Assembly (NCBI GenBank): GCA_027625915.1
Contig: JANTQA010000036.1
Span: forward strand, 11,987,001 to 12,051,000
DNA: 64,000 bases
Origin: Anaeramoeba flamelloides
Taxonomy: Eukaryota; Metamonada; Anaeramoebidae
Reading direction: 5' to 3'
Below are positions 1-12,478 of this stretch, in pieces. Numbering within the stretch: the first letter of the stretch is position 1; the number at the start of each line of letters is the position of its first letter. Under the pieces are notes generated by a model that saw only the letters and a program-made list of their open reading frames with translations, had not been told where the DNA came from and searched no databases. A program made the translations under genes and the position numbers.

Positions 1-1529
1 ACTGAGATACTATTTATTTGCCCTTTATTACATTTGTTGTTGATCTAAAAGGATAAATAGGTTTGTCAACCAAATCAATAGAAAATACAATAAAAAACAC
101 TTGATCTGATCCTTAATTGGATCAAGTATCCGTTTTATTTATTTGTTAAAAGAATAATTTTTTTTTCAAAAACTGTTTTTTTATCAAATAAAATTTATAA
201 TTTTAAAAATATCATTAAATTTATCAAAAAATATATTTCGATTTATTTTTTAATCCTAATGTTTTAGCATATATTACAATTTTGAGGCAATTATCTTGAT
301 TTTATAGAATATCATGATTTGTGATATTATCGTGATATCATTAGATCTGTCAATATTTTGCGTAATATTCTAATTTGTTATCAAAATAATCACGATTTTT
401 GTTAATTTATTGAGAATTGAAAAAGATATCCACAACTCCTCTAATTTTTGTTTCAATTTTTTAAATTAATAATGAAACTGATCAATTCAAAAAAAAAAGA
501 ATGAAAATTTTTGATTCAATTTCCATTTTTGAAATTATTAAGCAGGAGTTTGAATAAAGATGGGGTTTAAAATTTTGGGTTGGAATGTCGAGAAAAGTTA
601 TAAAATTAGACAATTTTTGAAATTTTCTTGAAAATGAAATTTTTTGTGTAATCTGAAACAAAATAAAAAAAAGGAGATTTAACAAAAGTTTTTTCAAAGT
701 TTTGGATAAACTATCAGTAAACAGAGTAATATTTTTGGGTTTTATTTTGGTTACTTTATACTACAAATAATATTAAGTATTTGTTTGCATCATTTTTTTT
801 ATTTTTGGAATGTTAATATAATTTATATATGATTATAAAACTAAAAATAATCAGCAAATAATCTCCAACCAGCTTTTCTTTTCTCCTCTCTTTACACATA
901 TTACAAAATTATATTTTGAATGTATCACAATTTTTTTGATTTTTAATTTTTTAAAATGATAATTTGCTTCTTAAATTCATTCTTCATTGTAAAATAGTGA
1001 ATATTGGTCTTATATTCCTTCATCTATCCTTACTTAATTTTTTTTTTATAGAACTAAAATGAGAAAAAGTTGTTTTGTAATTGAATATAGAGCGTAAGAA
1101 ATCATAAAAAGAGATGAACACTATTTTCAAAAAAATTGTTTATACTGTTATTTTCCAATAAATAAACCAAAATTTTTATAAAGTTCCCAAATATCACACT
1201 AATTATTAGAGATGAAAAAAACACCAAGATCTTCTTCAAATCAAGTAAAAAGTTATGTTTCTATTTTCAAATTCTTTTACTAATTATTAGCTGAGCAAAA
1301 CCCAAAGACCTTTACAAAACCAATAAGAAATGAAATTTTGAGAGATTTGATTAATCTTCTTTGTTGAACTTTGAGATAAAATACTCATTCGTTTAATTCG
1401 ATTTTTAAGGAAATTTAGAGAGTTTGGGGCATTTAAAATTTGAAAATTTCAATTATGGGGTGATAGAAATTTCCTTAACACGCCTTGAGTTATTGGCCAT
1501 GGTTTATGTTTTGAAAATATTTGTATTTC
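1..1529. other. Intergenic AT-rich DNA with degenerate repeats
   Basis: No gene can be supported here. Short open frames in the stretch are AT-rich and show no domain. About 1130-1420 is a decayed member of the dispersed repeat called M, recognised by blocks shared with about 10.1, 44.7 and 49.9 kb. The rest is A/T homopolymer-rich sequence in which I see no gene. Confidence 0.5.
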
Positions 1530-1703
1530 ATTCTCAAATTCGGATTTTAGTCACCACTTTTTCTCAAAAAATTCATTTTTCAACAAACATTAAAATTTGT
1601 ACTAAGCCGCCGATCGATCAACTAAGAACCAAAATAACAAGTCACCAGACCCTGTTACAAGATAATCTTTTTTTTCCGATTTCAGGTACCATATCCTTAA
1701 TTG
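1530..1703 (+). mobile_element. MITE family F fragment (right arm only)
   Basis: The block aligns by eye with the right arm of element F1 (about 14290-14464). It shares the segment ATCAACTAAGAACCAAAATA, the CAAGATAATC block and the terminal ATCC followed by TTAA. The left arm is missing, so this is a decayed fragment. The match is clear but diverged; the left boundary is approximate. Confidence 0.65.
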
Positions 1704-1965
1704 AATTTTTAGTTGATCCTTAATAGGGAAAGTGCTAAATTTAAAAGAATCCGTTAAATGTTTTTTGCTTCGTTACATCGTGAAAATCTCATCGGGCGGT
1801 TTGATTGAATTACCCAATTGAAAAGCATTGGGGGAGATCTTGGGATTGGTATTATGAAAAGTATTGATTATTCCAAGCGAAAAAAAAAAAAGTGCTAAAT
1901 ATATTTTGATAAATCAGGATCCCAAAAGGTGATCTTTGAAGGCTTCTTGTTCCTTAAAACCTATT

Positions 1966-2124
1966 TTAAGTAAACAATAGCAGATTTGATCGATCAATTT
2001 TGCAAATTTGGATCAAATTACTCAAGTTCTTCATTTTACTTTTAGCTTCGGCATTTGCTTGTATTTTGACAAGAATCAAATAATTTCTTTTTTCTATGAA
2101 TGTTTTGTCGGCTTTGTTGGGCAT
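1966..2124 (-). CDS. Small coding-like ORF or terminal exon, unidentified
   Basis: From an ATG at 2124 the frame encodes 52 residues, MPNKADKTFIEK onward, and stops with TAA at 1966. Its codons (CCC, GCC, GAC, TTC) are richer in GC than the surrounding DNA, as seen in the real exons of this window. A possible 3' splice site (TTCATTAG) lies just upstream, so it may be the last exon of a longer gene. It lies downstream of the zinc-finger gene on the same strand, but no usable donor before that gene's stop joins the two. I do not recognise the protein. It could be chance or a relic. Confidence 0.28.
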   Translation of the reverse strand: MPNKADKTFIEKRNYLILVKIQANAEAKSKMKNLSNLIQICKIDRSNLLLFT

Positions 2125-2264
2125 TTTGTACAAACTAATGAAAAGTGAATCCTTTTTATTAAAAACGGATTTGGAAAAGAAAGGGTAGTCCTTGAAGATT
2201 TGAAAATAAACCCAAAACAAAAAGAATCTTTTTTTTTTTTTTTTTTTTTTTGTGATTTGATTTT

Positions 2265-2645
2265 TTATTTAATTTTGTGTTGCCTTTCGAGATGTGTTTT
2301 TAACAACTTTTCAGAACGAAACGTTTTTATACATCCTTTGACAGTACATTTAAATTTACTTTTTGAAAGTGTTTCTGTTTCGGAATCCTCTTTCTTTTGT
2401 TTTTTTTTCATTATTTTTTTTTTGGCTTTTGGCTTTTTTTTTGTTTTGGGTTGTTTTTTTGATTTTGTGGAAGTTTCTAATTGGTTCTTGAGATCTCTTT
2501 CTTTTTGTGTCAATGTTTCAACTTCGTTTTGTAATTTCTTTAATTTTTTTTTGAGTGTGTCATTTTTTTTATAAAATTCGAGACACTTCTTATAGTTTTC
2601 ATAATTTTGTTTTTGGTATTCTTCAAAGGTGATCTTCTTGTCCAT
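2265..2645 (-). CDS. Single C2H2 zinc-finger protein
   Basis: A 126-residue protein from the ATG at 2645; an in-frame TTG further upstream is not used. Residues 1-60 are Lys/Glu-rich and probably form a coiled coil (repeated LKKKLKKLQ-type heptads). Residues about 60-90 are a strongly basic Lys-rich linker that may act as nuclear localisation signal or contact nucleic acid. The C-terminal 30 residues form one classical C2H2 finger, C-x4-C-x12-H-x4-H (CTVKGC ... HLERQH). A lone finger with a basic arm suggests a nuclear DNA- or RNA-binding protein; the specific role is unknown. The stop is TAA. An AAATAG just before the ATG could be a 3' splice site, so an upstream exon is possible. Confidence 0.65.
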   Translation of the reverse strand: MDKKITFEEYQKQNYENYKKCLEFYKKNDTLKKKLKKLQNEVETLTQKERDLKNQLETSTKSKKQPKTKKKPKAKKKIMKKKQKKEDSETETLSKSKFKCTVKGCIKTFRSEKLLKTHLERQHKIK

Positions 2646-5073
2646 AAAAAAATCGTACAACTATTTTTTATCAAGTGAGCAAAAATGAAAAAATGAATCT
2701 CAAAAAGACTTTATTTTTATATTTTTTTTTTGAAGTAGATGTTGGACAACTTCGATTGATGAGTATATGACTAAGAACCAAGACTAATTAATTCCAATAA
2801 AGGATTAGATATTTTTTCAAGGAAATTGTCAGTAAAGTAATAACTCCTGTAAAACATATTCTTATCATTTGAAATTCAATAATAGTGATTTTGAAAAACT
2901 GTCTTTACTTTTATAAATAACGAAAAAGATATGAAATGTTTCTGACTGTTAATTGTAAAATTAAAAGATCAATATTTTCAGTGAGCTTTCTTGAATAATT
3001 ACATCCAAAGAAATAAAAAAAAACACCAATTCGAAAAGAGGAAAATTAATAATTGAAACTTATTTATGGAATTAAAAAATTGAAATTTTAAATATTTAAA
3101 AAAGTTTTTTTCGAATACTGAATGAAAATTTTGTTCATTTATTTTGCAACAAATAGTAAATAAAAGAATATTTTAATAAATAGGAAGGGGAGCATCCTAG
3201 TATAATATATTTAGATAACAATAAAAAATGGAAATAAAAAAAATGAAAACAATGATACAAAAAATCAGAAAAAAAATCATTTATTTATTGATCTTATTTG
3301 TAACATTCAATAAAAATTCTTCTTCTATACTCGGTTTTATTTTTAATTCTTCTTGGAAAAAATTTCTTTGGAAAAATATCATGATTAATAAAATACTTTC
3401 GATTTCTCAAGAATTTACAATATGAGATATAATTCCAATTTTCATCAAATTTGTCCAATTCTTATTTGATCTGAGCAAATATTATATTTTTTGAATTTGT
3501 TTTCAAAAAAATAGATTTATTGGATGAATTTATTATATTTTTAAACAATTTATTTCCCACCAATATTTTATAAAAACAAAAATAATTCACAACATTGTAT
3601 TTAATTTATTTTTCATCATATTTTCTATTTCTTTAAGTTTTTTTACTTTTAATTTCGATAATAACAAATTCCTAAAGTTCACTTAAAATCTATGAAGCCA
3701 AATTCTTTGTTTTTGACTTGGTTTGATAAAAATAATTGAAATTAAAATTCTAAAACTAAATTTGTAAAAAAAAAACTTATTGTCAAAGAATAATATATAG
3801 TAATAAGCCAAGAAATTGAAAACAATTTTTTATTTACTCCCTGGCCAAATTATGAAGAGAAAGAAGAAATATATCTCTGAGAATAAACTTTAACTATTTT
3901 TTTTTTTCTTTGTTAATTTAAATAAATTCATTCAAAAAGGAGATCTCTGTTTTTCGGAATTTAAAATCAAAAGATTTGTATAATTTACCTATTTTTTTTA
4001 TTTATTTAGTTTATTCTATGGTAAATTTCAACAATAAAATAAAAATATTTCTTCATTCATAATATAATTTAATAATAATAAAAAATTTAAACAAAAAAGG
4101 TTCAAAAATTGGTAAAATTTAAGATTCCTCTATGATTTTACTTTCGTTTGGTTTTCTTTTCACAAATAGAGTCACCAATTTTATTTTGATTTCTAAGATT
4201 TCAATATCATCTGACAATCAAAACATTTTTTTTTGGTCAAATTTTTGCAATGAAAAATTTTTAAAATGGTAAAATGATCCAACTTGTTGAAGTAATAATT
4301 CATTTCACCGATATCCAGTATGCCACAACGTAAAAAAAAAAAAAAAAAAAGTACAAATTAGCAAAGCAAAGATTAAAAGAGAAAAATCCAAAAACAAAGT
4401 AAACAAAATATCAGTAATGTTAAACCGAAAAAGTAAAAAAGACAGTGTGGTATCATTTTTTTTTAATTTGGAAATAATCAGTTCATAGGAAATTCTTAGT
4501 TGAACAAATGTATTAAAGGCATATAAAATAAAAAAGGACCAAACAAAAAAATAAAGTCCCATCTAAAAATGTATTTTTTTTAAGGATTATCTGAATTTGA
4601 TAAAAGTTGATCATTACAATTTTTGACTAACAACATCTGTACTGATTAGAAAAATGTTGAGACAATAAATCTTTTTAAATTTGATTTTTTTTTTTATTTT
4701 ATTATCGAACTTTTTTTGTTGTTCAGTAAAGCCCATTTCTATCTTTGGTATTTAAAAGTTAACTTGAAAAGGTTTAAAAATCAAAATTTCATTGATCCGC
4801 TTATTTTATGGCCCATATTAAAATATAATTAACTACAACCTAAACCTTTTAAGACATCAAAATCCCATTTTTGAATAAAAATCTTATTTGATCAATTCAA
4901 GAAGTAATACCGTATTCGTATCATTCAATGATTGGGATGTTAATAATTATTTATAAATTAGTATACCAACAAATCAATAACTAAATAATTATGAACTAAT
5001 AATCAATTATCTGCATGTTGAAACAATTAGAAGAGACCAAAGTAAACAAATATATAATGAAATTTAGTTAGAG
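2646..5073. other. Intergenic AT-rich DNA, no gene seen
   Basis: About 2.4 kb with no recognisable gene. At 4305-4562 (minus) an open frame could encode two hydrophobic segments; it starts with ATG preceded by TTTTTAG and ends near a possible GTACTT donor, so it might be an exon of a membrane protein, but nothing conserved supports it. Otherwise the stretch is poly-A/T-rich filler. Confidence 0.4.
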
Positions 5074-5557
5074 CAGTGAAAAAAATACCCGACATGAAAA
5101 AAATCCCGGACAAGATTTTTAATTGTGAATATTAGTAAAATTATTGTGTAATTTCATTTATTTACAATCAAATTCCTTTTTTTAAGAATCGAACTTTTTC
5201 AATTATAACCCCCCCACTTATTAGAATGATGATTAATGAAATCACACTTGTTCAAAACACCATTCAATCAATCAAAAAACAAGAAGAAAAATTATCATTT
5301 TCCAAACTCTAGTAAACCTCAATAAAACTCGATATTTTTTCAAAAAAAGTTGATCAACATTGACTATCAATCAATTACTTGAGTATTCTAGAGACACCTT
5401 ACTTTGATGGACTTTTGGTAGGTTTATTACTAATCTCATAAAAAAAATGGTTATTTATAATAAGGATTTCATTGAAATTAGACAAAAATTTTACTAATAC
5501 TCACAATTAAAAATCTTGTCCAGGATTTTTTTCATGTCAGGTATTTTTTTCCCTACT
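5074..5557. mobile_element. MITE family A, copy A1
   Basis: A non-autonomous inverted-repeat element of about 484 bp. Terminal inverted repeats of about 62-65 bp are nearly identical: both ends read GAAAAAAATACCYGACATG and continue through GGACAAGATTTTTAATTGTG. There is no open frame of useful length and no transposase. The interior (around GAATGATGATTAATGAAA and the TTGGTAGGTTTATTACTA block) recurs in both arms of the composite palindrome at 36.9-38.1 kb. The left terminus CAGTG resembles Tc1/mariner-type ends. The exact target duplication is unclear. Confidence 0.85.
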
Positions 5558-7174
5558 ATAAATTATATGAGGTTATTGGTTGATCAAAAGGTTAGAGACT
5601 ATCAACTAAATTTATTTAAGTTCTTTTATTTTGAAACAACGAAAATAAAATAATATCAATTGCTGAAAATAATTTCGATCTGCTAAAAAAAGGTATGTAA
5701 TTTAAAAAATGAAATGTAAACAAAACAATAATATAATGAAAAAAATATTTTAATATTTTACATAAATCAAGTTTAGAACCAATTTGAATGAAATAATATT
5801 ATTTTGATTCTAATAACAGTTTTAACAAGATAGAAATTTTTAAATTTTAGTATATAACAAGATGAATTTAGTTTATATCCCTTAGTACACCGGATTTACC
5901 TCCATATCATCTTGTTCAAAAGAAAATATTTAAAATGATTTTGATGTACTAATATATTTATTTTTTTATTTTTCTTTAATTCGGATTTGAATTATAATAT
6001 AAATTCAAAATGGGACAATGACGAAGTAACAGAGTTATTTTTTATTATTATTAGGGAGAAGTGTAAAACAAATTCTATGTATACTTGTATATTTGAATTC
6101 CGTTTTAGAAATTTACATGTACAAAATCATAATTTTTATTATTAATAAATGAAAATATTTTCAAACTATCATAATTTAAAATTATTTCATTAAAATTTAA
6201 TTCTTATAACTTATTTAGCAAAATCAATCTATTTTTTTTTATAGAAAGCAGATACATCTAAAAAATATCTTTTTACAATAATATTCACATTTTACTTTTT
6301 TTTTATTTTTTGATGATTTTATTAAATATTTCTCAAAATATTAAAAAATTTTCAAAATATGGAAATTTGTAATACTCAAAAAAGGATTGTAAAAAAGTTA
6401 GAATAATCTTTTTATTTTTAATTGGCTAATATAAAAACTTACTTAATGATTCAATAAATAGAAAGAAAAAAAAATTAAAAAAATCTTTGAATTGATTCTT
6501 TATTATTTAAAGTTATCTTACAAAATAGGAAAACTAAATCTTAATTTGTCAATTTTCCAAGCTATTTTCAGAAACAATTCTATATTGATTAAAACTCTTT
6601 TCATTAATGATCAAAAATAGAAATTAATGATCTGAGATCACATCCCCGATACTCATATCTTATAACGAAAAAAAAGTATTTTTATAAGCTTTTTCGAATC
6701 AAATAAACAAAAAAAAAATAAATTCTAAAAAAAAAAAAAAAAATAAAATCTAAAAAAAAAAAATTACTCAAGAAATTATCCAAAATCTCATGTTCAAGAT
6801 TTTGAACAATTGTACATCCTCTTTATTTATTTTTTTATATTTTTATTTTATTTTTGAATTTTTTTTTGTATATTTTTTAAAAGCATTTAACATTTTTTTT
6901 TTTTAATTTATTTTTGGATATCCAATTCATTATTATTTTTTTATTAATAACAAACACAAGTGAGTGAAAATTTCATTCTATACAAGGAACTTTTTAGTGA
7001 AAATTTGAAATTTATTTGAATGAAATGTTTATTACAATAAAAATAAATATGGTAAAAACAAATCTCATTTGTTTTTTGATTTTTAACATAAAATTTTTAG
7101 TTGATCTCATTGTGAATAATTATACATATATTTTTTTGTAAAGTATGGGATCAAACCAAAATATATTTTTTGAT
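5558..7174. other. Intergenic AT-rich DNA, no gene seen
   Basis: About 1.6 kb of A/T-rich sequence with many homopolymer runs, for example long A runs at 6727-6765. I see no coding signal and no clear repeat in it. Confidence 0.4.
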
Positions 7175-7752
7175 ATATGTCCTTAATAAAATTAAGCACT
7201 ATTTTTTTCTGATTAATATTTTTCGAAATTAAGAACTAACTTAATTCAATTAACCACTGTGATAATTTTTTTTAGAATAAAAACACTCTCAACTTTTGAA
7301 TATCGAAAATATTTTTTGGAATTAGTGTGCACTTTTTTATTTTTTTTTGAAAAATTTGGGTTGAGAAAAGTTTTAAATAAAAGAATAAGTTAATATATTA
7401 AATTAGAATGCTTTTCCAGAAAGTTTATCCTTTTAGTTTAACTTTTTTTTTATTTTACCATTTAAAACTAAAAAAAAACATTTGAGGACCAAATTAGTGC
7501 CTTTTGTGAAAAGAAAATTCCCATAATTTAGAATTTGTTTTTGTAAATGAGTTAAAACAAGATAGTGTATCTAAAAATATACATAATTTCAAGGTTGAAA
7601 TCAAGGATTTTGGCAAAAAATGTTTTCAAGAAAAAGCTAAATTGAAACTTTATTTATTTTTATTTTATCATTTTGTTTTTTTAATTGTATTAATGGAAAG
7701 TATTTGATCAGTTTTTCATTTTTAGTGTTTTTTGGGTCGTAGGGACATATAT
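7175..7752 (+). mobile_element. MITE family I, copy I1
   Basis: About 578 bp that recur in inverse orientation at about 57379-57963 with high identity over the full length (shared blocks include AAATTAAGCACTATTTTTTT and TGAGGACCAAATTAGTGCC). The ends carry a short inverted repeat, ATATATGTCC at the left and GGACATATAT at the right. No coding capacity. Its right end is only 40 bp from the Dcp2 stop codon, so the Dcp2 3' UTR and poly(A) site probably lie inside it. Confidence 0.75.
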
Positions 7753-7791
7753 AAAAAAAAAAAAAAAACCATTTCTTGTTTCAATAATCCC

Positions 7792-9084
7792 TTAGTTTTT
7801 TGTTTCAATAGAACAACCCATATTTAATGACAAGTCGATTTTGAATCCACCACCATTGCTTCTTTCACTTTTTTTAAACCTGATCCAATCCAACATTTCT
7901 TCCTGGAAGCGTGAAAAAAAAAAATTTGTTTGTTTTGTTGGTAGGTTCCCAATAGGAAACCATTTGATGTTTTGAATTTCATTTCTTGTTTCTGTGTGGA
8001 ATTGTAGATTCGGATCCACATTAGTTATTAAGTACAAATATCCCGTCAAATTCCCCACTTTGGTTATCAACAAATCCTTTTCGTAGATCTTTCCTGTAAG
8101 ATCATATCCGATTTCTTCACGGGTTTCTCGAATAACACAATCCCTTGGACCTTTATCACATATTTCTAAAGTCCCCTTTGGGAAGCCCCACTTCCCCTTG
8201 ATTTTTTTCCCATTGTCTACCCCCAATACGAGCAAAACCTTTTCCAGGTCTGGCGAAAAAATAGCTGATCCGCATTTTGGTTGGTTTTTCCGAAACTTTT
8301 TATACTTTTGAAAGAGCACCTCCACATTCTGTTGCTTCAGTGGCTTGTACATTTTAAAAAGTTCATGGCATATACGTTTATGTTGTAGATTTGGCAAATT
8401 TGAATATTGCTTCTGATAAAAATCTGTATAAAACCAAAGTGCCTTTCGCATATTCTCAATTAAATCAATTTCCCAATTTTCTTCTTTGTAATTCATGTTG
8501 ATCACAAAGCGGCTGTGGCGAGAGTAACAAGAAAATTAATTTGTTGTGTTTTTGTTTTGGTTAGAAGAGAACAAAGGTGGTTGAGTAAAATATTGAACAA
8601 AGGGAGTAAAGGATTTTCAGAGAAGATGGATTTAAACAAAAGAAAGACTTTAATATTTTTTTTTTTTATTTAAAAATAGTTTGTTAAATTTTTGATTGAT
8701 CAAAAAAAAATCAAAATAAAAATCAAAAAACGGACGAGAGAGAAAAAAATTGAAACGTAACGTTTTTTATTTTGTGGTTTGTTATTTTTTCGTTTTTTGG
8801 TATTGTAGAGCCATTTTTAAAAAAATGTGAGACTAACAAGTTTTTCAAAACTATTGACAAACTTCAAGAGACCGATTTTTTAGACCTTATTAGAACTTTT
8901 TTGATCACGCTTTTTTACCAAAACTTTGTTTTTTCTTTCTTTTGAAAAGAAAGTGGGCTTTAGAAAAAAGGAAGGCTTTCTCTTTTTTTGGAAAAGAAAA
9001 AAAAAAAAAATAAAATAAAAAAAAAACAAGAAAGAGTTACCTGAGGAGATCTTTTAAAACTTTAGCTTGTAATTCTCTTGTCAT
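7792..9084 (-). CDS. DCP2: mRNA-decapping enzyme Dcp2 (Nudix hydrolase)
   Basis: Two exons: 9084-9041 (44 nt) and 8512-7792. The 528-nt intron has a GTAACT donor and a CCACAG acceptor. The 254-residue product removes the m7G cap from mRNA in the 5'-3' decay pathway, normally with Dcp1 in cytoplasmic P-bodies. Splicing restores the family N-terminus: exon 1 gives MTRELQAKVLKDLL and the junction gives SRFVINM, like LCSRFIINI in other Dcp2 proteins; the in-frame ATG inside exon 2 alone would lose it. Box A with ALWFYTDFY lies at 39-47. The Nudix box at about 128-151 runs from GFPKG to RETREEIGY; the catalytic Glu cluster REXXEE is present, but the first Glu of the GX5E motif is not at its usual place, with one extra residue in the loop. 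The long disordered C-terminal tail of yeast and animal homologues is absent. Confidence 0.93.
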
Positions 9085-10079
9085 CTTTTTGGATTAATAA
9101 CCAAAGAATTTTTCAAATTTTGGCTTATATTTTTTTTTTCTGTTTTTGTGAAACGCTTGTCGTTGTATTAAATAGACCCCTTATTTGTTTTCGACGTTTT
9201 TAATTTCTTAATAAAAATACGGCGATCTGTAACAAGTATAAATTGTTTTTATTTTGTGGAGTTCTGTGTTTGAATCTCAACTATGAAAGGAAGTAAAAAT
9301 AAAAAATGGTTTTGAAGTGATAAATTTTCCAATTCGTTCTAACCTTTCAAAATCTTTACATGAACAAATAAGAAAGAGTGGTGTATAGGTTACATATTTT
9401 TGAAGTGTTACTTTGCATAATTGGAAGTATTACATATTTTAAATAATTAACGTAGTAATTTAATCATTGGGGAAATGTGATAAAAATTTTTTTTGGAATT
9501 ATTTTCTCAAATAAATTTAAGAAAGATTGAATACGAACAAAATTTAAAAGGTCATTTAATCAATGATTATCACCCATCCTCAACTTCTTTTTTTCAAATA
9601 GTAAGAACTTTATTTTTATTAAAGTCTTTTTTTTTTGAAAAATTAATTCAACACTTTTTCTTTTCGTTTTGAAAAAAATTTTAAACACAAATTGTTGAAA
9701 ATTAACATTTCTTATAATTCATAAAAGCTATTTTATGATTTTTTCTGTTCTAACTACAACGTTAAAGATATATTTTATTCTCAAAAGTATTTTTGATTTT
9801 TGTGAATAGTTAACTGTCAAATCTCAAAAAAAGATAAATTACCTTTTTTCTGATCAATTTTAATAATTTAATAAAAATTGTAAAATTTATTCCTATTTTC
9901 CAGATCAAAATCAAAATTTCTTGAGTAAGGTGTCACCTGTTCAAATTGGATAACTCTTCTAAAGGTATCAAGTTTAACCTTTCAATAACTGTCAGAAATC
10001 AAAAAAAAAATCCAATCTGAAAAATCCTTTGAAGGACTACAAGTCAAAATCTTTTTTAAGTGTGAAGATCAAATGGGAG
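9085..10079. other. Intergenic, upstream of Dcp2; degenerate D-like repeat
   Basis: No gene seen. About 9815-9990 is a decayed relative of the arm of element D at 31.2 kb: it shares ACTGTCAAATCT, TTTTTCTGATCAATT and the following order of blocks. The promoter of Dcp2 must lie just right of 9084, but no convincing motif can be singled out. Confidence 0.4.
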
Positions 10080-10330
10080 AAAATACAATAGTTTTATCTA
10101 AATTCTTATTCTCCAATTAAAAAATGAAAATTTATAGTTCATATCCCAAAATATTTTTCTAGTTTATAAGTTGAAAGAAAATACAAAGATCTTCACAACA
10201 TCATTGAGAAATGATATTTTTAAACACGAAATTAAACTTCCTTAGTTAACTCTTAGATAAAATTTTTACTCGGCTATTTTGATTTCAACAGTAATAAATA
10301 ATATTCATTTTGGAAATTGAAATAAAAATT
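10080..10330 (+). repeat. Dispersed repeat M (degenerate copy)
   Basis: Shares an ordered series of blocks with 1130-1420, 44600-44990 and 49830-50020: an AAATGAAAATTTTTAT-like start, a CTTCACAAAATCAAT-like centre, then a GAACTTTGAGATAAAATT-like block. Copies are strongly diverged, with no clear terminal repeats and no coding. The class is unknown and the boundaries approximate. Confidence 0.45.
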
Positions 10331-10506
10331 TTCATTTATAAATTGGTAATTATCTGTATAAAAAACTCAATTTTTTTTTATAAAGGAAATTTATTTGAAT
10401 ATTTTGTATTTGCTGACAAATGAAGGATTTTCAGTATTTAAAGACCAATCGCAATAATTTTGAAAACGATAAAGTGAATATTTGGAGTTATAGAATTACA
10501 GGTTAA

Positions 10507-11739
10507 GGGACTAGTAACTCTTATTTATTTATTTTTTAAAAAGGTAATAGAGTAATTATTTACACAAGGATACAATTAAATCACAATGCAACTTAATTTA
10601 TCAACTTTAGAGAAATTTGTTACTATTTTTATGAGATTTCATTTTTCCAATGATAATGTAAGTAAAAAGATCTGGATCTTTTTTTGTTTTGGTATTTTGG
10701 ATCAAACTAGAAAAAGAAAAATTTGCAAAAAAAATAAATGTTAAGAAATCTCACTAAGAGTAATTTCTGAGAATCTATATGAACAATTAACATAACTTTT
10801 AATCTTATTTTAAAAAAATAATAAAAATAAATCAAATATTGAATTCTTAAAGATCTTAAAATTAAAAATGGATCATTTATTTTAATAAAATTATTTATTA
10901 ATTTCTTGAAATTTTAATGATTTAGATAATATTTTTTTTTCAAAGATTAAGAGTATTAACAATGAATTACATCTTTTATAATCAGTTCTTTGATAACGTC
11001 CATTATTTTTTTATTAGTATTAGAATTATTTATTTGAATGAGTTTTATTTGTTTGACAATCTTTGAAAAAATGAGAAATAATAATTATAAACTATATTGA
11101 TATATTTAATCTCTGGGTTGTTAATAACCCACTCATAAAATTATGATTGAGTTTCTGATTATTGATTAATAATAATCAAATTAAAAAATATCTCGATAAA
11201 TTAGAAGTTGATTTTTCCAGGTTTTAAAAAGTGTATTTTGGGAGAATTTTTAATTTAATGGTTTGATTTTTTGTACCTGATTTTTTTTGTTCAATAAAGA
11301 TAAAAAATTGATTTGAATATTTCTATTCAATCAAAACAATTATATTTTTTTCAAATTTAAAATAATCATTTTTATTGTTTTTTTTTTTTTGAGTGTATTT
11401 TTTATCATGGGTTATTTTAGAACTTAGTGATTTCGTTTTTAAACCTTGTTTTGTACACTTCCTCAACAAAAACAATAAGATTTTTTTCTAATTCAAAGAA
11501 AATATTTTTTTTTTTGAAATAATTCATATATAGGTTGAATTTTGAACAAAAAAAAAATGAGAAAAATTAGGTCAAAATGTTAAAAACAATAATTCGTTTC
11601 TGAAAATAACATTAAAAGGAAGTTGGTTGGGCCTTAATCAGATTTTTACTTGGTTTTTCAATTACAAAATGTTGTATTTTTTTTTTTTTGAATTTGCTAT
11701 TTGGTTTACTTGGAGATTTTTTTTCCGTTTACAAGTCCC
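10507..11739. mobile_element. TTAA-bounded element family K, copy K1
   Basis: A 1,233-bp element bracketed by TTAA at 10503-10506 and 11740-11743. Its ends are inverted repeats: left GGGACTAGTAA and right TTTACAAGTCCC. A diverged, co-linear second copy of the same length lies at 27489-28721 and is also bracketed by TTAA. TTAA duplication is the mark of piggyBac-type transposition. No open reading frame of useful length exists, so it is non-autonomous. Divergence between the copies suggests an old family. Confidence 0.78.
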
Positions 11740-12478
11740 TTAATAGATCTTATTAAATATAAAAAATTTTGGATTTTTTTCAAAATTTGATTATGTGTTT
11801 TCGGTAACTATCTTATTACATAATTCAAATTTTACCTTGAAAAGGTTTGAAGGGCCGAGATTCCTTATGTGCTGTTTATCCTCTTTATATTTAATAATTA
11901 TCTAGTTCAAGGTAAGGATAAAATTATACTTCAAACTTAGCTTGAGAGATGGTTCAACAAACAATCAACAAAATTGGTTTCAAATTTGTTTTGAAATGTA
12001 ATAAAAATCAGAAAAGTTATTTGGGTCAATAAAGAATTTTAATTAAAATAAAAAAAAAAAATGTAAAGTATTGGAATTTTCCTTTATAAAATAATCAATT
12101 ATTTATTTTTTTTCTTGTGGTATTACACTGCAGCCTTAAGTGGATATAAAATGTGTAGAGTTCTTAATGAATACTATTTGATAAAAAATTGTTCTTCCAA
12201 GTTAGATTATTTATATTTAAAATTTGGAAAAAAAATATTAAGGATAAAAGGATTTTTTTATACATGTCAAAAATATACCACTAACCTAATGTAAGTTTTC
12301 TAATAAATTTTTCATTTAACAAAGGAAAGATTTCAATATATTAGATTTTAATATTTTTTCAGATTCTTTAATGATATTTCAGATTTTATTTTTTATTTTT
12401 TATTTTTTGATTTCTAACAGTTAAAAAGGGTTAAACTTGATAATTTTAGAAGGGTTATTTAGTAAATTGATTATTAAA
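11740..12478. other. Intergenic AT-rich DNA, no gene seen
   Basis: About 740 bp between elements K1 and E1. No coding signal or recognised repeat. Confidence 0.4.

Noticed and set aside
4305-4562. Hydrophobic minus-strand frame as a membrane protein gene
   Set aside because: Two hydrophobic stretches are common by chance in T-rich DNA; no homologous feature or second exon could be found.
9240-9300. Possible tRNA B-box-like GTTTGAATCTC
   Set aside because: No matching A box, acceptor stem or anticodon arm could be folded around it.
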